Assembly (NCBI GenBank): GCA_039033995.1
Contig: JBCCBP010000049.1
Coordinates: forward strand, 1-22,713
Reading direction: 5' to 3'
Length of the DNA stretch: 22,713 nucleotides
DNA from: CALBPI01 sp039033995
GTDB lineage: Bacteria > Pseudomonadota > Gammaproteobacteria > Steroidobacterales > Woeseiaceae
Shown: piece after piece, positions 16,482-22,713 of the stretch
Numbering within the stretch: the first letter of the stretch is position 1
Layout of the letters: every line of letters starts with the position of its first letter
Program-made: the position numbers and the translations under genes
The notes under the pieces: generated by a model
The model's input: the letters and a program-made list of their open reading frames with translations, nothing else
Told to the model about the DNA's origin: nothing
The model's database searches: none

Positions 16482-17651
16482 ATGTTTGCCGTCTGGTCCG
16501 GCATGGTGATCGTATTGATGGTTGCACGGGACTGGCGTGCCAGACAGTATGCGCGGTTGTCAGAAGCCAACATCGACATCCGGCGATGGACACGCTGGCT
16601 CGAAGTTTCCTTGTTCGTTAATGGCTGTCTCTGGGGTGTCGGTTGCGGCGCGCTAACCTTGGTCGCGACGCCCTACCAGTGGCCGATCATTATCTTGATC
16701 GCAGCCGGTCTGCAGACAGGCAGTGTGCTCACCAGCAGTTACTTGATGCGGGCGTTTACGCTATTTTCGTTGCCGCTGTTCCTTGGCACGCTGGTCGCCT
16801 TTGTCTGGCTCGGTTTTGTGCGTCAGCCGAGTCTGTTCATCACCGCCGCGCTGATGATGGTATGGACGTTATTCATCTTCGCTTGCGCCGCACGATTCGG
16901 CAGACACTATCGGCGTTCCATCGGTTATGGGTTCGAAAACTTGGATCTGGCTGAGTCGCTCGCCTCCAAAAACGCAGAAAACGAAGTGCTGAATCACTCG
17001 CTGCAGGACCGCATCAAGGAACTCAATTCGACCCAGCAGCAATTGTTGACGGAAAAAGAACGATCGGACGGCCTCGTGGAACAGTTACGTGTGCTCTCGA
17101 TGACCGATGGCCTTACCGGGCTCGACAATCGACGTTCGTTCAATGAGAAGTTGCAACACGAATGGCAGCGTGCGTGTCGCAGCGCCCAACCGCTGACGCT
17201 CGCACTGGCCGACGTCGATCATTTCAAGGCCTACAACGATCTCTATGGTCACCAGGCGGGTGACGAGTGTCTCCGACATGTCGGCAAGGTGTTGTCGAGT
17301 GTGACTCGACGCGCCGGCGACTGTGCGGCGCGCTATGGTGGCGAGGAGTTTGCGTTGATTCTCCCTGGCACAACGCTGGAAGAGGCCGTCACCGTTGCGG
17401 AGCAGGTCTTGGCTGACTTGAAGGAAGTAGCGATCGAACACAAGGGCTCATCCATCGCACCGCATGTCTCGATGAGTGTTGGCGTGGCGAGTATGGGGTT
17501 GCACGATTCCCAAGACCCCGAGTCGCTACTTGCCTGTGCAGACGAAGCGCTCTATGAAGCGAAACAACATGGCAGAAACCGCGTGGTCACCGCATCAGGA
17601 CTTGATGATGTTCGTAGTGGCTCGCATGTCTATCGATTGTCGGGGGGCTGA
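16482..17651 (+). CDS. Membrane diguanylate cyclase (GGDEF), N-terminally truncated form
   Basis: A 389-residue product if translation starts at ATG 16482. Five hydrophobic segments (roughly residues 2-15, 46-62, 68-86, 91-111 and 117-136) precede a coiled-coil linker (~155-205: AENEVLNHSLQDRIKELNS and onward) and a full GGDEF domain: MTDGLTGLDNRR, LALADVDHFKAYNDLYGH, GDECLRHVG, RYGGEEF (286-290). GGEEF is a catalytic form, and the product-inhibition I-site RxxD is present (RAGD, 277-280). The enzyme makes c-di-GMP from two GTP in the cytoplasm. No ribosome-binding site is evident before 16482. The first membrane helix seems to be encoded upstream and cut by a TGA (see the entry at 16332), giving 439 residues and six helices in the intact gene. 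Five helices would alter topology, so the truncated form may not be functional. Confidence 0.88.
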   Translation: MFAVWSGMVIVLMVARDWRARQYARLSEANIDIRRWTRWLEVSLFVNGCLWGVGCGALTLVATPYQWPIIILIAAGLQTGSVLTSSYLMRAFTLFSLPLFLGTLVAFVWLGFVRQPSLFITAALMMVWTLFIFACAARFGRHYRRSIGYGFENLDLAESLASKNAENEVLNHSLQDRIKELNSTQQQLLTEKERSDGLVEQLRVLSMTDGLTGLDNRRSFNEKLQHEWQRACRSAQPLTLALADVDHFKAYNDLYGHQAGDECLRHVGKVLSSVTRRAGDCAARYGGEEFALILPGTTLEEAVTVAEQVLADLKEVAIEHKGSSIAPHVSMSVGVASMGLHDSQDPESLLACADEALYEAKQHGRNRVVTASGLDDVRSGSHVYRLSGG

Positions 17652-17704
17652 AGCGACCGATTCTCCAGCTACTACCGGAAGAGTCAGCCAACTAGCGCCG
17701 CGAG

Positions 17705-17795
17705 CGCTTAGCGAGTGGCCGGAATAGTCCTGGTGTGTTTGATCTGTCGGCACGTTAGGGGCGTACGGTCGCCAAAGATCTTTCGAGATGTGGTG
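17705..17795 (+). repeat. 91-bp direct repeat, copy 1
   Basis: Starts CGCTTAGCGAGTGGCCGGAA and ends with TGGTG. It is a diverged copy of 19815-19906 in the same orientation; the first 21 bases match exactly, then scattered substitutions and one indel. It lies in the 270-bp gap between the cyclase and the serine-hydrolase gene. On the minus strand the next bases (beyond 17795) contain TTCGA about 19 nt before a CACCA, which resembles a decayed tRNA 3' end. Confidence 0.75.
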
Positions 17796-17936
17796 AGCGG
17801 GACGGATCGTCGAATGAGCAGGCGCGCTATGTTGTGATGGTGACCAAAGTGGGTACTCCACACCGCTTTAGGCGCGCTCAGTTCCGGCAACCTGCGCTGC
17901 CGCGTCGTTGCTTGGGTAATCGTGTATAACCTTTGC

Positions 17937-19760
17937 ATGATCACTCTACAGACCATTTGGCAATTCGTTCTGCGTCATATGCTCCACGCTCGAACGGCGG
18001 TTTGCGTTTCTTGCTTGACCGTCCCGCTGTGCAGTTTCGCGGATGAAGGGCTACCAACGTTGTTGGATGAGGCAATGCTGCCTGGCATCGTGTGGGTGAC
18101 CTTGGATAGTGGTGAGTCCATATCCGGTGCCAGTGGTTTGGCGCATGTCGCCAACAAGACAGTCATGACAGGCGATACCAGAGTACAGGTAGGCTCAGTG
18201 ACCAAGGTCCTGATATCGATGGGCGTGCTTCGAATGGTCTCGACCGGAGCGCTTTCGCTCGATCAGAGCGTCGAAGCGCTGCTACCAGAGCTGTCTTGGC
18301 AGAACGCGTGGCGTGATAGGGCGCCGATTACCATACGACATCTGCTTGAACATACATCGGGGCTCGACAATATTCGGATGTGGCAGTTCCTCAGCACTCG
18401 GCCAACACCATCAACGCCACTGATAGATGCGTTTTCAATTGGTCAATCGAATTTGCTTACCGTACGTTCTGAACCTGGGCATCAATACTCCTACTCGAAC
18501 ATGGGCTACACGTTGCTCGGAATGGTCATCGAGAAAATCTCAGGCGAGCGCTATGAGGCGTATCTGGCGCGGGAGTTGCTTTCACCACTGGGCATGCAAG
18601 ACAGTACGTTTTTCTTCACGACTCAGTCTGATGACAGTCGGCTGGCGATGGGCTACGTTGGCAAGGACCTCGAACAGGCTGCGGTACCGATGTTCTTGCG
18701 ACCGGCGGGGCAGTTCACGACGACAGCCAACGATATGCGCCATTTACTGCAATTTTTGCTTGGAGAAGGCGACATTGATGGCGATGCGTTTGTCGACAGC
18801 GATTTGATGCAGCAACTTGGTCGGTCCACGACGACGGCGGCGAGCCGCGCTGGCTTGTCGATCGGTCATGGGTTGGCTTTGGCGATGCGGGATCGTCACG
18901 GTGTCATTGGCGACTGTCATCCGGGAACCACTTTCGGTTTCCGGGCTTACTTGTGTGTATTTCGTGATCAGCAGAAAGCGTTTTTCTATGCGATCAATGG
19001 TGATATCGAAGGTGTTGACTACGAGCGGTTCAACGTCCATTTCATCGACAAAATAAACATGACAGTTCAACCGATCGAGTTACCTAGCGGAGCGGAAGTT
19101 CTAGCGGCATATACTGGGCTCTACGCACTGGCCCCATCGAATATGGCGCAGTTTGCCTGGCTGGATTGGTTGTTCAATTCGATATGGATCACCCAAGCGG
19201 ACACAGCAGATGGCCTGTTGCTGCAGTCATTGCAATCGCCTGATCAATTGTTACTGCCACTGGGTGAGCATACGTTCAGGGCATCAGAGCGCAGTATTGC
19301 CTCCCATGTTTTTCTAGGGCCCGACAATCGACGGCTCAGCAACGGGCTCTACACGTGGGAGCGTGCATCGCTCTCGCTACTCCTGTTGAGCTGGATCAGT
19401 GTTTTGGCGGGGATCATAGGATTCGTTTTTGTGCTCGTACGCGGCGGATGGCTCGTGCTCGCCGGAAAAATGCGTGCCCATGCGGGTCTTATGTTGCCCT
19501 TCCTCACACTAGTCGCAATGGCGTTGCCCATTGGCCTGTTTTGGCAACAATCCTACTTGCGATTCGGGGAGCTGACTGTCGCCAGCGGTCTATTCGCTGT
19601 ACTGACCGGTTTGTTATCGCTGTCATTGGGTGTGTCATTGCTAATCGAAACTAGGCGGTCCGAGCGCCGTTGGGTTGATCTCTTTGCGCTGGTTGCCGCG
19701 TTACAGCTATGCGTCGTGCTCGTGTTTCATGATGTCTTACCCATCATGTTTTGGCGGTAG
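17937..19760 (+). CDS. Class C beta-lactamase-fold serine hydrolase with C-terminal membrane domain
   Basis: From ATG 17937 the product has 607 residues; GTG 17922 and ATG 17979 are alternatives, and the signal-like segment (CVSCLTVPLCSFA) would suit all of them. The beta-lactamase family (class C/esterase/peptidase) motifs are present: SVTK (Ser87, Lys90) as SxxK; the YSN motif (Tyr186-Asn188) within GHQYSYSNMGYTLLG; LLEHTSGL; and HPG in DCHPGTTFGF as third motif. After a ~130-residue spacer, four membrane helices (~480-600) follow, e.g. SWISVLAGIIGFVFVLV and LFALVAALQLCVVLVF. This layout, with the catalytic domain outside and a membrane tail, is common in serine hydrolases annotated as 'class A/C beta-lactamase-related'; the substrate may be a D-amino acid peptide, ester or peptidoglycan fragment. 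Resistance is not implied. It is flanked by direct repeats. Confidence 0.88.
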   Translation: MITLQTIWQFVLRHMLHARTAVCVSCLTVPLCSFADEGLPTLLDEAMLPGIVWVTLDSGESISGASGLAHVANKTVMTGDTRVQVGSVTKVLISMGVLRMVSTGALSLDQSVEALLPELSWQNAWRDRAPITIRHLLEHTSGLDNIRMWQFLSTRPTPSTPLIDAFSIGQSNLLTVRSEPGHQYSYSNMGYTLLGMVIEKISGERYEAYLARELLSPLGMQDSTFFFTTQSDDSRLAMGYVGKDLEQAAVPMFLRPAGQFTTTANDMRHLLQFLLGEGDIDGDAFVDSDLMQQLGRSTTTAASRAGLSIGHGLALAMRDRHGVIGDCHPGTTFGFRAYLCVFRDQQKAFFYAINGDIEGVDYERFNVHFIDKINMTVQPIELPSGAEVLAAYTGLYALAPSNMAQFAWLDWLFNSIWITQADTADGLLLQSLQSPDQLLLPLGEHTFRASERSIASHVFLGPDNRRLSNGLYTWERASLSLLLLSWISVLAGIIGFVFVLVRGGWLVLAGKMRAHAGLMLPFLTLVAMALPIGLFWQQSYLRFGELTVASGLFAVLTGLLSLSLGVSLLIETRRSERRWVDLFALVAALQLCVVLVFHDVLPIMFWR

Positions 19761-19814
19761 GCATGATCTCGACGCGTGCACGACCTGATTACCAAAAAGG
19801 TAGTCGTCGCTGAA

Positions 19815-19906
19815 CGCTTAGCGAGTGGCCGGAATCGTCCTGGTGTGGTTGGTCTGTCGGCGCGCTCGCGGGCGTGGAGTGGCCGACGTTCTATCGAGAT
19901 TTGGTG
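19815..19906 (+). repeat. 92-bp direct repeat, copy 2, next to the tRNA fragment
   Basis: The counterpart of 17705-17795. Read on the minus strand, it begins with the CACCA of the tRNA fragment and continues into what would be the tRNA's downstream flank. It therefore overlaps the first five bases of the tRNA fragment. The pair brackets the serine hydrolase gene at a distance of 2.1 kb. Confidence 0.75.
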
Positions 19907-19948
19907 GGCCCGCCAGGACTCGAACCTGGGACCAAGGGATTATGAGTC
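19902..19948 (-). other. 3' fragment of a CAU-anticodon tRNA (putative att site)
   Basis: The minus strand reads GACTCATAATCCC, TTGGTC, a complete T-arm (CCAGG-TTCGAGT-CCTGG), acceptor strand CGGGCCC, discriminator A and CCA: the last 47 nt of a tRNA with anticodon CAU (19943-19945), with the encoded CCA. The variable region TTGGTC is like that of ileX (tRNA-Ile2), but tRNA-Met cannot be excluded. The 5' half is missing: next to 19948 the anticodon-stem partner no longer pairs. This is the usual left-over at one end of an element integrated in a tRNA gene by a tyrosine recombinase. Confidence 0.82.
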
Positions 19949-20098
19949 AGGTGTCTTACGTGAATCTGCGCAATTTTTAGTGATAGTACGAGGCTTTCTT
20001 GACCAGATTCGTACTGATAAGTCACCAGTATTCACGCGGATTCATACAGGCTCATGCACCCTCGGTGCACCATGAAACACTTCATATCGTTGTCGTCT
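19949..20098. other. Non-coding stretch at island edge
   Basis: Together with 19761-19948 this forms a 338-bp gap without a credible gene. It holds the repeat copy, the tRNA fragment, then 150 bp of AT-richer sequence with a small 6-bp-stem hairpin (20055-20060 with 20064-20069). That hairpin lies downstream of the minus-strand gene ending at 20099 but has no T-run. Nothing else is recognised. Confidence 0.5.
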
Positions 20099-20581
20099 CT
20101 ACGGCACTGCGTTGCTGTACTCTTGTAGCTCACCGTCAACATCTATGAAATTCTGTCCGTCCAGCTTGATGCAGAGCGCTTTGCTATCGGCACTGGCGAT
20201 AGTTCTTGCGATCCGCAGGGCTTCATGGAATGGCCCTTTAATCCGATGCTGTTCGCCAAAAACATCGGGATCAAAGGCTTCCCATTCATTGGGGCTCACC
20301 TCATAAAGCCAGATTCGCCCGTCGACCTCCGGTCGTGGCACGTTTAGAGCGCGATCGTATTCGTGATTTGGAGATCTCGGTATCTCTGACTGCTTCTTTT
20401 GCCAATGCTTACGTTCAGCCTTCAGCCATTTTTCTAGAACAGAATCACCCAGCCGAGGAGGTTCTAATCGGACGTGTGGTTTGTGCTCTTCCTCATCATC
20501 TTCTTCTTCGACTTCTTCCTCAGCGCGCAAGTTCGCGGGGATAGTTGAGTACACGCCTTTTCTACCGGTCTTGAAGATCAT
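20099..20581 (-). CDS. Hypothetical acidic protein
   Basis: A 160-residue protein that I do not recognise. It starts at ATG 20581, 20 bases inside the end of the preceding gene, so translation is likely coupled. Visible parts: a short basic start (MIFKTGRKGVYSTIPANL), a run of Glu/Asp (residues ~21-32), a helical Lys-rich segment (LEKWLKAERKHWQKK), and an alpha/beta C-terminal half with IWLYEVSPNEWEAFDP, HEALRIARTIA and ALCIKLDGQNFIDV. The Glu/Asp run is typical of proteins that contact basic partners. No signal peptide or membrane helix. It is the last gene before the tRNA fragment. Confidence 0.7.
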   Translation of the reverse strand: MIFKTGRKGVYSTIPANLRAEEEVEEEDDEEEHKPHVRLEPPRLGDSVLEKWLKAERKHWQKKQSEIPRSPNHEYDRALNVPRPEVDGRIWLYEVSPNEWEAFDPDVFGEQHRIKGPFHEALRIARTIASADSKALCIKLDGQNFIDVDGELQEYSNAVP

Positions 20582-21041
20582 CTTCTTTTTTGGTCATTCG
20601 GTACAGCTTCGACACGATCGACTGTCTTTGGTGCACTTCGCCGGTCCTTTGGTATAGTTGGATAAGAAGATGGTCGAGTACGAGCGTCCCACCACAGTCA
20701 TTAATGATCTCGACGATAAATGATTCTAAGTCGTCGTCCTCCGGAACGTTTATCAGCTGCTCTAGCAGCTGCTCAGGGAGACCCTCCACATCCCTCCTTG
20801 AGAGAGCCAACGGATTCAAACCCCGGGGGTTGAAAATCACTGTTGCCGACTCAAGTTTCTCAAGGTACCTGTCGAGCTCGTGTAACGAAACCAGCAATGC
20901 GTGATGCTCCTGGATCTCATGCGATTTATCGCTGAGCAACGAGGATCTTACTTCCAGTTGCCCGATCAGTTTCTTGACAACTTTAAACGAGTACGCACAC
21001 TCTGCCCGGTCGGGGTTCCCGAGTTGCGCGTTGAACGCCAC
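20562..21041 (-). CDS. Hypothetical helical protein, probably the C-terminal part of a frameshifted gene
   Basis: A 159-residue frame from GTG 21041, without a ribosome-binding site. The sequence is natural and helical (YSFKVVKKLIGQLEV; EHHALLVSLHELDRYLEKLE), then an acidic middle (VPEDDDLESFIVEII) and a C-terminal segment LVLDHLLIQLYQRTGEVHQR plus SIVSKLYRMTKKEDD that could be a winged helix-turn-helix; this last point is only a resemblance. The frame is open back to a TGA at 21060-21062, where the neighbouring frame supplies a plausible N-terminus (see next entry). No known function. It overlaps the downstream gene by 20 bases. Confidence 0.68.
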   Translation of the reverse strand: MAFNAQLGNPDRAECAYSFKVVKKLIGQLEVRSSLLSDKSHEIQEHHALLVSLHELDRYLEKLESATVIFNPRGLNPLALSRRDVEGLPEQLLEQLINVPEDDDLESFIVEIINDCGGTLVLDHLLIQLYQRTGEVHQRQSIVSKLYRMTKKEDDLQDR

Positions 21042-21199
21042 AATCGACTCAGATTTGCTTCAATCGTTCTCGGATCTCCCAGCGCCGGCACACAGTAGGG
21101 ACACTTGCTCCACTTTTCGGACTCACCAAAGTAGTGCAGATCGCCGTGAATCAAGCCCTCACGAAGCACATTTGTTCTCACATTTGCTTCACAAGCCAA
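20966..21199 (-). pseudogene. Probable N-terminal part of the same gene in another frame (CPYC motif)
   Basis: From TTG 21199 the frame reads ACEANVRTNVLREGLIHGD, LHYFGESEKWSKCPYCVPA, LGDPRTIEA, all of natural composition, with a CPYC pair that could be half of a zinc ribbon. Past about 21059 it turns into Ser/Arg/Thr-rich text (SRLWRSTRNSGTPTGQS) typical of out-of-frame reading. The other frame becomes coding at just this place. One added A in the GCAAATC stretch (21052-21058) would join them into one gene of about 212 residues. TTG 21199 lies six bases past the upstream stop. Confidence 0.45.
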
Positions 21200-21204
21200 T
21201 GATC

Positions 21205-22713
21205 TTATTCGGGCGGTGCGTCAAAGTGCTGGATATTGGCACTAAATGTCCGATCTAAGACACCTACGCGTCCCTCAGATAGTGAAATTCGCTGTGAGAC
21301 ACTCCTGATGGGTGCGTCTGAAGGGTTGCTTGGCGTTGCCGTCGCTAACCCCGAGAAGACTGGCGTGACGATTCCACTAAATCCGCCAACCGCGCCAATT
21401 ACGGTTCTGTTCGTTCTAACGGGTGTTGAAAGAACAATGGTCTCGGCCGTGCTCGACGGTTCAAATGACCAATTCGCCTGAAACAGCGTCTGATGTCCGT
21501 CGCCACCCGGTACTCGATTTATGCCTATGAGACTCCGGAGTGCTTCTGGCGCCGGTTGATTCGCCACAGTTACCCTGATATTCATTTGTATGACTCCAGA
21601 CTCACCTCGAGGAATATTTAGTGTTGGGACCTCACCTCGAAGAATGGCTTTGCTTTGGATGAGCCTTTCCTCGTTATCGAACACCTGAGCTACACCATTC
21701 CAGTCCACAGCACCGTACGCCGTGGTATCAAAAAAAGTCGTCGGATCAGTGACACGCGTCGCTCTAGGAACTCGCACGGTGTCAGGTGTTGCTCTCAATC
21801 GCGCATTCGAATCCTCCACCATTTCGTCCACTAGTTGGTCTGCACGGTCTTCGTTTCTGACAGCGCTTCTGATGGCCCTTGCTCGAACAGCGATATCTTC
21901 CGGGGAATTCTCGCGAGTTTCGTTGCGTTGAGTCGGCCGCGGCTCGGCAACAACTCGCGGCGAGCTCGGCGATTGGTCTTCAACGGACTCGGAATCTGAA
22001 GAATCATCACTCGAAGAGTTACCAGCTTGACTTAGGCGTGTCTTCTCGACATCAGCAGCTGCCTTAACGAGTTCTGTGAGTAATTTATTTAATTCCTCTT
22101 TGCCACTTAAATCGTCAAATATGTCTGGAGTCTTCAGTACATCGAGTACCCCGTTTAGGAAAGACCCCGGTTCCGGCGCCTCGGGCGCTGCCTCGACCGA
22201 TAAATTTGCTTCAGCCGCAGGTGCGCTATTGAGCGAAGGCGTCTGATTCCTTGAACCTAGGCTCACCGGCATTATTTCCGGTGCGTTGTCGGGACACGGT
22301 TCTTCGCTCCAACGCCAGAATCGCGTGGGATCGATTTCTTCGCACAAGTTACAGTCGCCCAATTGGCCAACCGCCTGAACACCGCGTGTCGGCAGTGCGA
22401 TAGTTCTTCTTGCATCTTCGCACTCATCAATGCGTAACGTATCTGAAAACACCGTAATGTCCCGCAATGGGAACACAAGCTCGCTTCCATTGATTCCCAC
22501 CGGCTCATTGACCACAAAGTCAAAGACGGTTCCCGTTGCATCGGGTTCTGCACCCACCAGTTCAGGTGAGAACGGGATACTTTGCAGAAACTGCCCTCGC
22601 TCATGAGGCGACATTGTTCCGACCAACACGGCGGTATAGTACTGCTTGTTATAGTTGAGATGATCAATTAGACGGCGGACGCAACAAAAGTCTTCCTGAG
22701 AAAGCAGAACAAA
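21205..22713 (-). CDS. C-terminal part of a large unknown protein, 5' end outside window
   Basis: The frame is open to the window edge: 28 codons precede GTG 22629 (FVLLSQEDFCC then VRRLIDHLNYNKQYYTAVLV), and they look coding, so the gene starts further right. The visible 502 residues include: a helical segment ending MSPHERGQFLQSIPF; a domain with INGSELVFPL, the motif ALPTRGVQAVG, a CNLC pair, and TRFWRWSEEPCPD (~residues 106-141); a long low-complexity Ser/Glu/Pro-rich and helical stretch (~160-300, e.g. SSSDDSSDSESVEDQSP); and a beta-rich C-terminus. I recall the LPTRG...CNxCE...TRFWxW pattern from large uncharacterised bacterial proteins but cannot verify it. No signal can be judged. It is first of the island genes seen here, with the CPYC gene six bases downstream. 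Confidence 0.75.
   Translation of the reverse strand, partial: FVLLSQEDFCCVRRLIDHLNYNKQYYTAVLVGTMSPHERGQFLQSIPFSPELVGAEPDATGTVFDFVVNEPVGINGSELVFPLRDITVFSDTLRIDECEDARRTIALPTRGVQAVGQLGDCNLCEEIDPTRFWRWSEEPCPDNAPEIMPVSLGSRNQTPSLNSAPAAEANLSVEAAPEAPEPGSFLNGVLDVLKTPDIFDDLSGKEELNKLLTELVKAAADVEKTRLSQAGNSSSDDSSDSESVEDQSPSSPRVVAEPRPTQRNETRENSPEDIAVRARAIRSAVRNEDRADQLVDEMVEDSNARLRATPDTVRVPRATRVTDPTTFFDTTAYGAVDWNGVAQVFDNEERLIQSKAILRGEVPTLNIPRGESGVIQMNIRVTVANQPAPEALRSLIGINRVPGGDGHQTLFQANWSFEPSSTAETIVLSTPVRTNRTVIGAVGGFSGIVTPVFSGLATATPSNPSDAPIRSVSQRISLSEGRVGVLDRTFSANIQHFDAPPE

Larger units (their letters stand above)
19949..22713. mobile_element. Putative genomic island, left end only
   Basis: Everything right of the tRNA 3' fragment differs from the left part: more AT-rich, poly-Ser/Asp/Glu-rich unknown proteins, and no housekeeping genes. 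The minus-strand tRNA fragment implies that a complete tRNA should lie at the far right end of the element, outside the window. No integrase, transposase or plasmid gene is seen here, so the recombinase must be elsewhere in the element or be lost. Right boundary unknown. Confidence 0.5.

Noticed and set aside
16217..16621. 134-codon plus-strand frame near the cyclase start
   Set aside because: It overlaps the cyclase N-terminus in another frame and looks like random Cys/Arg-rich reading.
17937..19760. Reading the serine hydrolase as an antibiotic-resistance beta-lactamase
   Set aside because: The motifs fit the broad class C-like hydrolase family, and the four-helix membrane tail is typical of non-resistance members.
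20055..20069. Small inverted repeat after the acidic-protein gene as terminator
   Set aside because: Stem of only 6 bp and no T-run; insufficient to call a terminator.
19776..20075. Plus-strand frame containing WARQDSNLGPRDYESG
   Set aside because: This is the reverse reading of the tRNA fragment, a well-known spurious protein, not a gene.
22272..22667. 131-codon minus-strand frame in the island
   Set aside because: It overlaps the better large-protein frame, which stays open to the window edge and has natural composition.

Overview
The window looks like chromosome from a GC-rich gammaproteobacterium. Pointers are the DUF808 (YedI)/DUF3703 pair, an Ada-type alkylation-response protein, a stand-alone TonB C-terminal-domain protein and a periplasmic GMC-oxidoreductase sugar pathway. 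A marine or environmental species is likely, but the genus cannot be fixed from sequence alone. A lower-GC block begins at about 19.95 kb, just after a tRNA 3' fragment, and looks like the edge of an integrated island.

Layout, left to right. 1-1262 (+): a DUF808 membrane protein cut by the window edge, overlapping a DUF3703 gene. 1353-2195 (+): a secreted Arg/Thr-rich protein built of about eight 27-30-residue repeats, closed by a strong rho-independent terminator (2272-2314). 2315-8991 (-): two very large uncharacterised genes overlapping by ATGA. The upstream one has a twin-arginine signal with a possible lipobox; the downstream one has no visible signal. 9071-10899 (-): ada overlapping a PEP mutase/isocitrate lyase-family gene. 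11023-11370 (+): a small periplasmic TonB-like protein. 11454-12065 (-): a DUF998-type membrane protein. 12131-16152 (-): a four-gene operon (GMC oxidoreductase, Tat-signal small subunit, DUF1080 hydrolase, hydroxypyruvate-isomerase-like TIM barrel) that fits oxidative 3-keto-glycoside breakdown in the periplasm. 16332-17651 (+): a membrane diguanylate cyclase whose first transmembrane segment is cut off by an in-frame TGA. 17937-19760 (+): a beta-lactamase-fold serine hydrolase with four C-terminal membrane helices, flanked by two ~91-bp direct repeats. The second repeat runs into the 3' 47 nt of a tRNA with anticodon CAU, on the minus strand. 19949-22713 (-): the presumed island, with the C-terminal part of a large unknown protein, a probably frameshifted gene with a CPYC motif, and a small acidic protein.

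The sugar operon reads as one pathway: oxidation at sugar C3 by the dehydrogenase pair, cleavage of the 3-keto-glycoside by the DUF1080 enzyme, and isomerisation of the released keto-sugar, with export signals on three of the four products. The least explained parts are the two-gene giant module (2315-8991) and the island genes.
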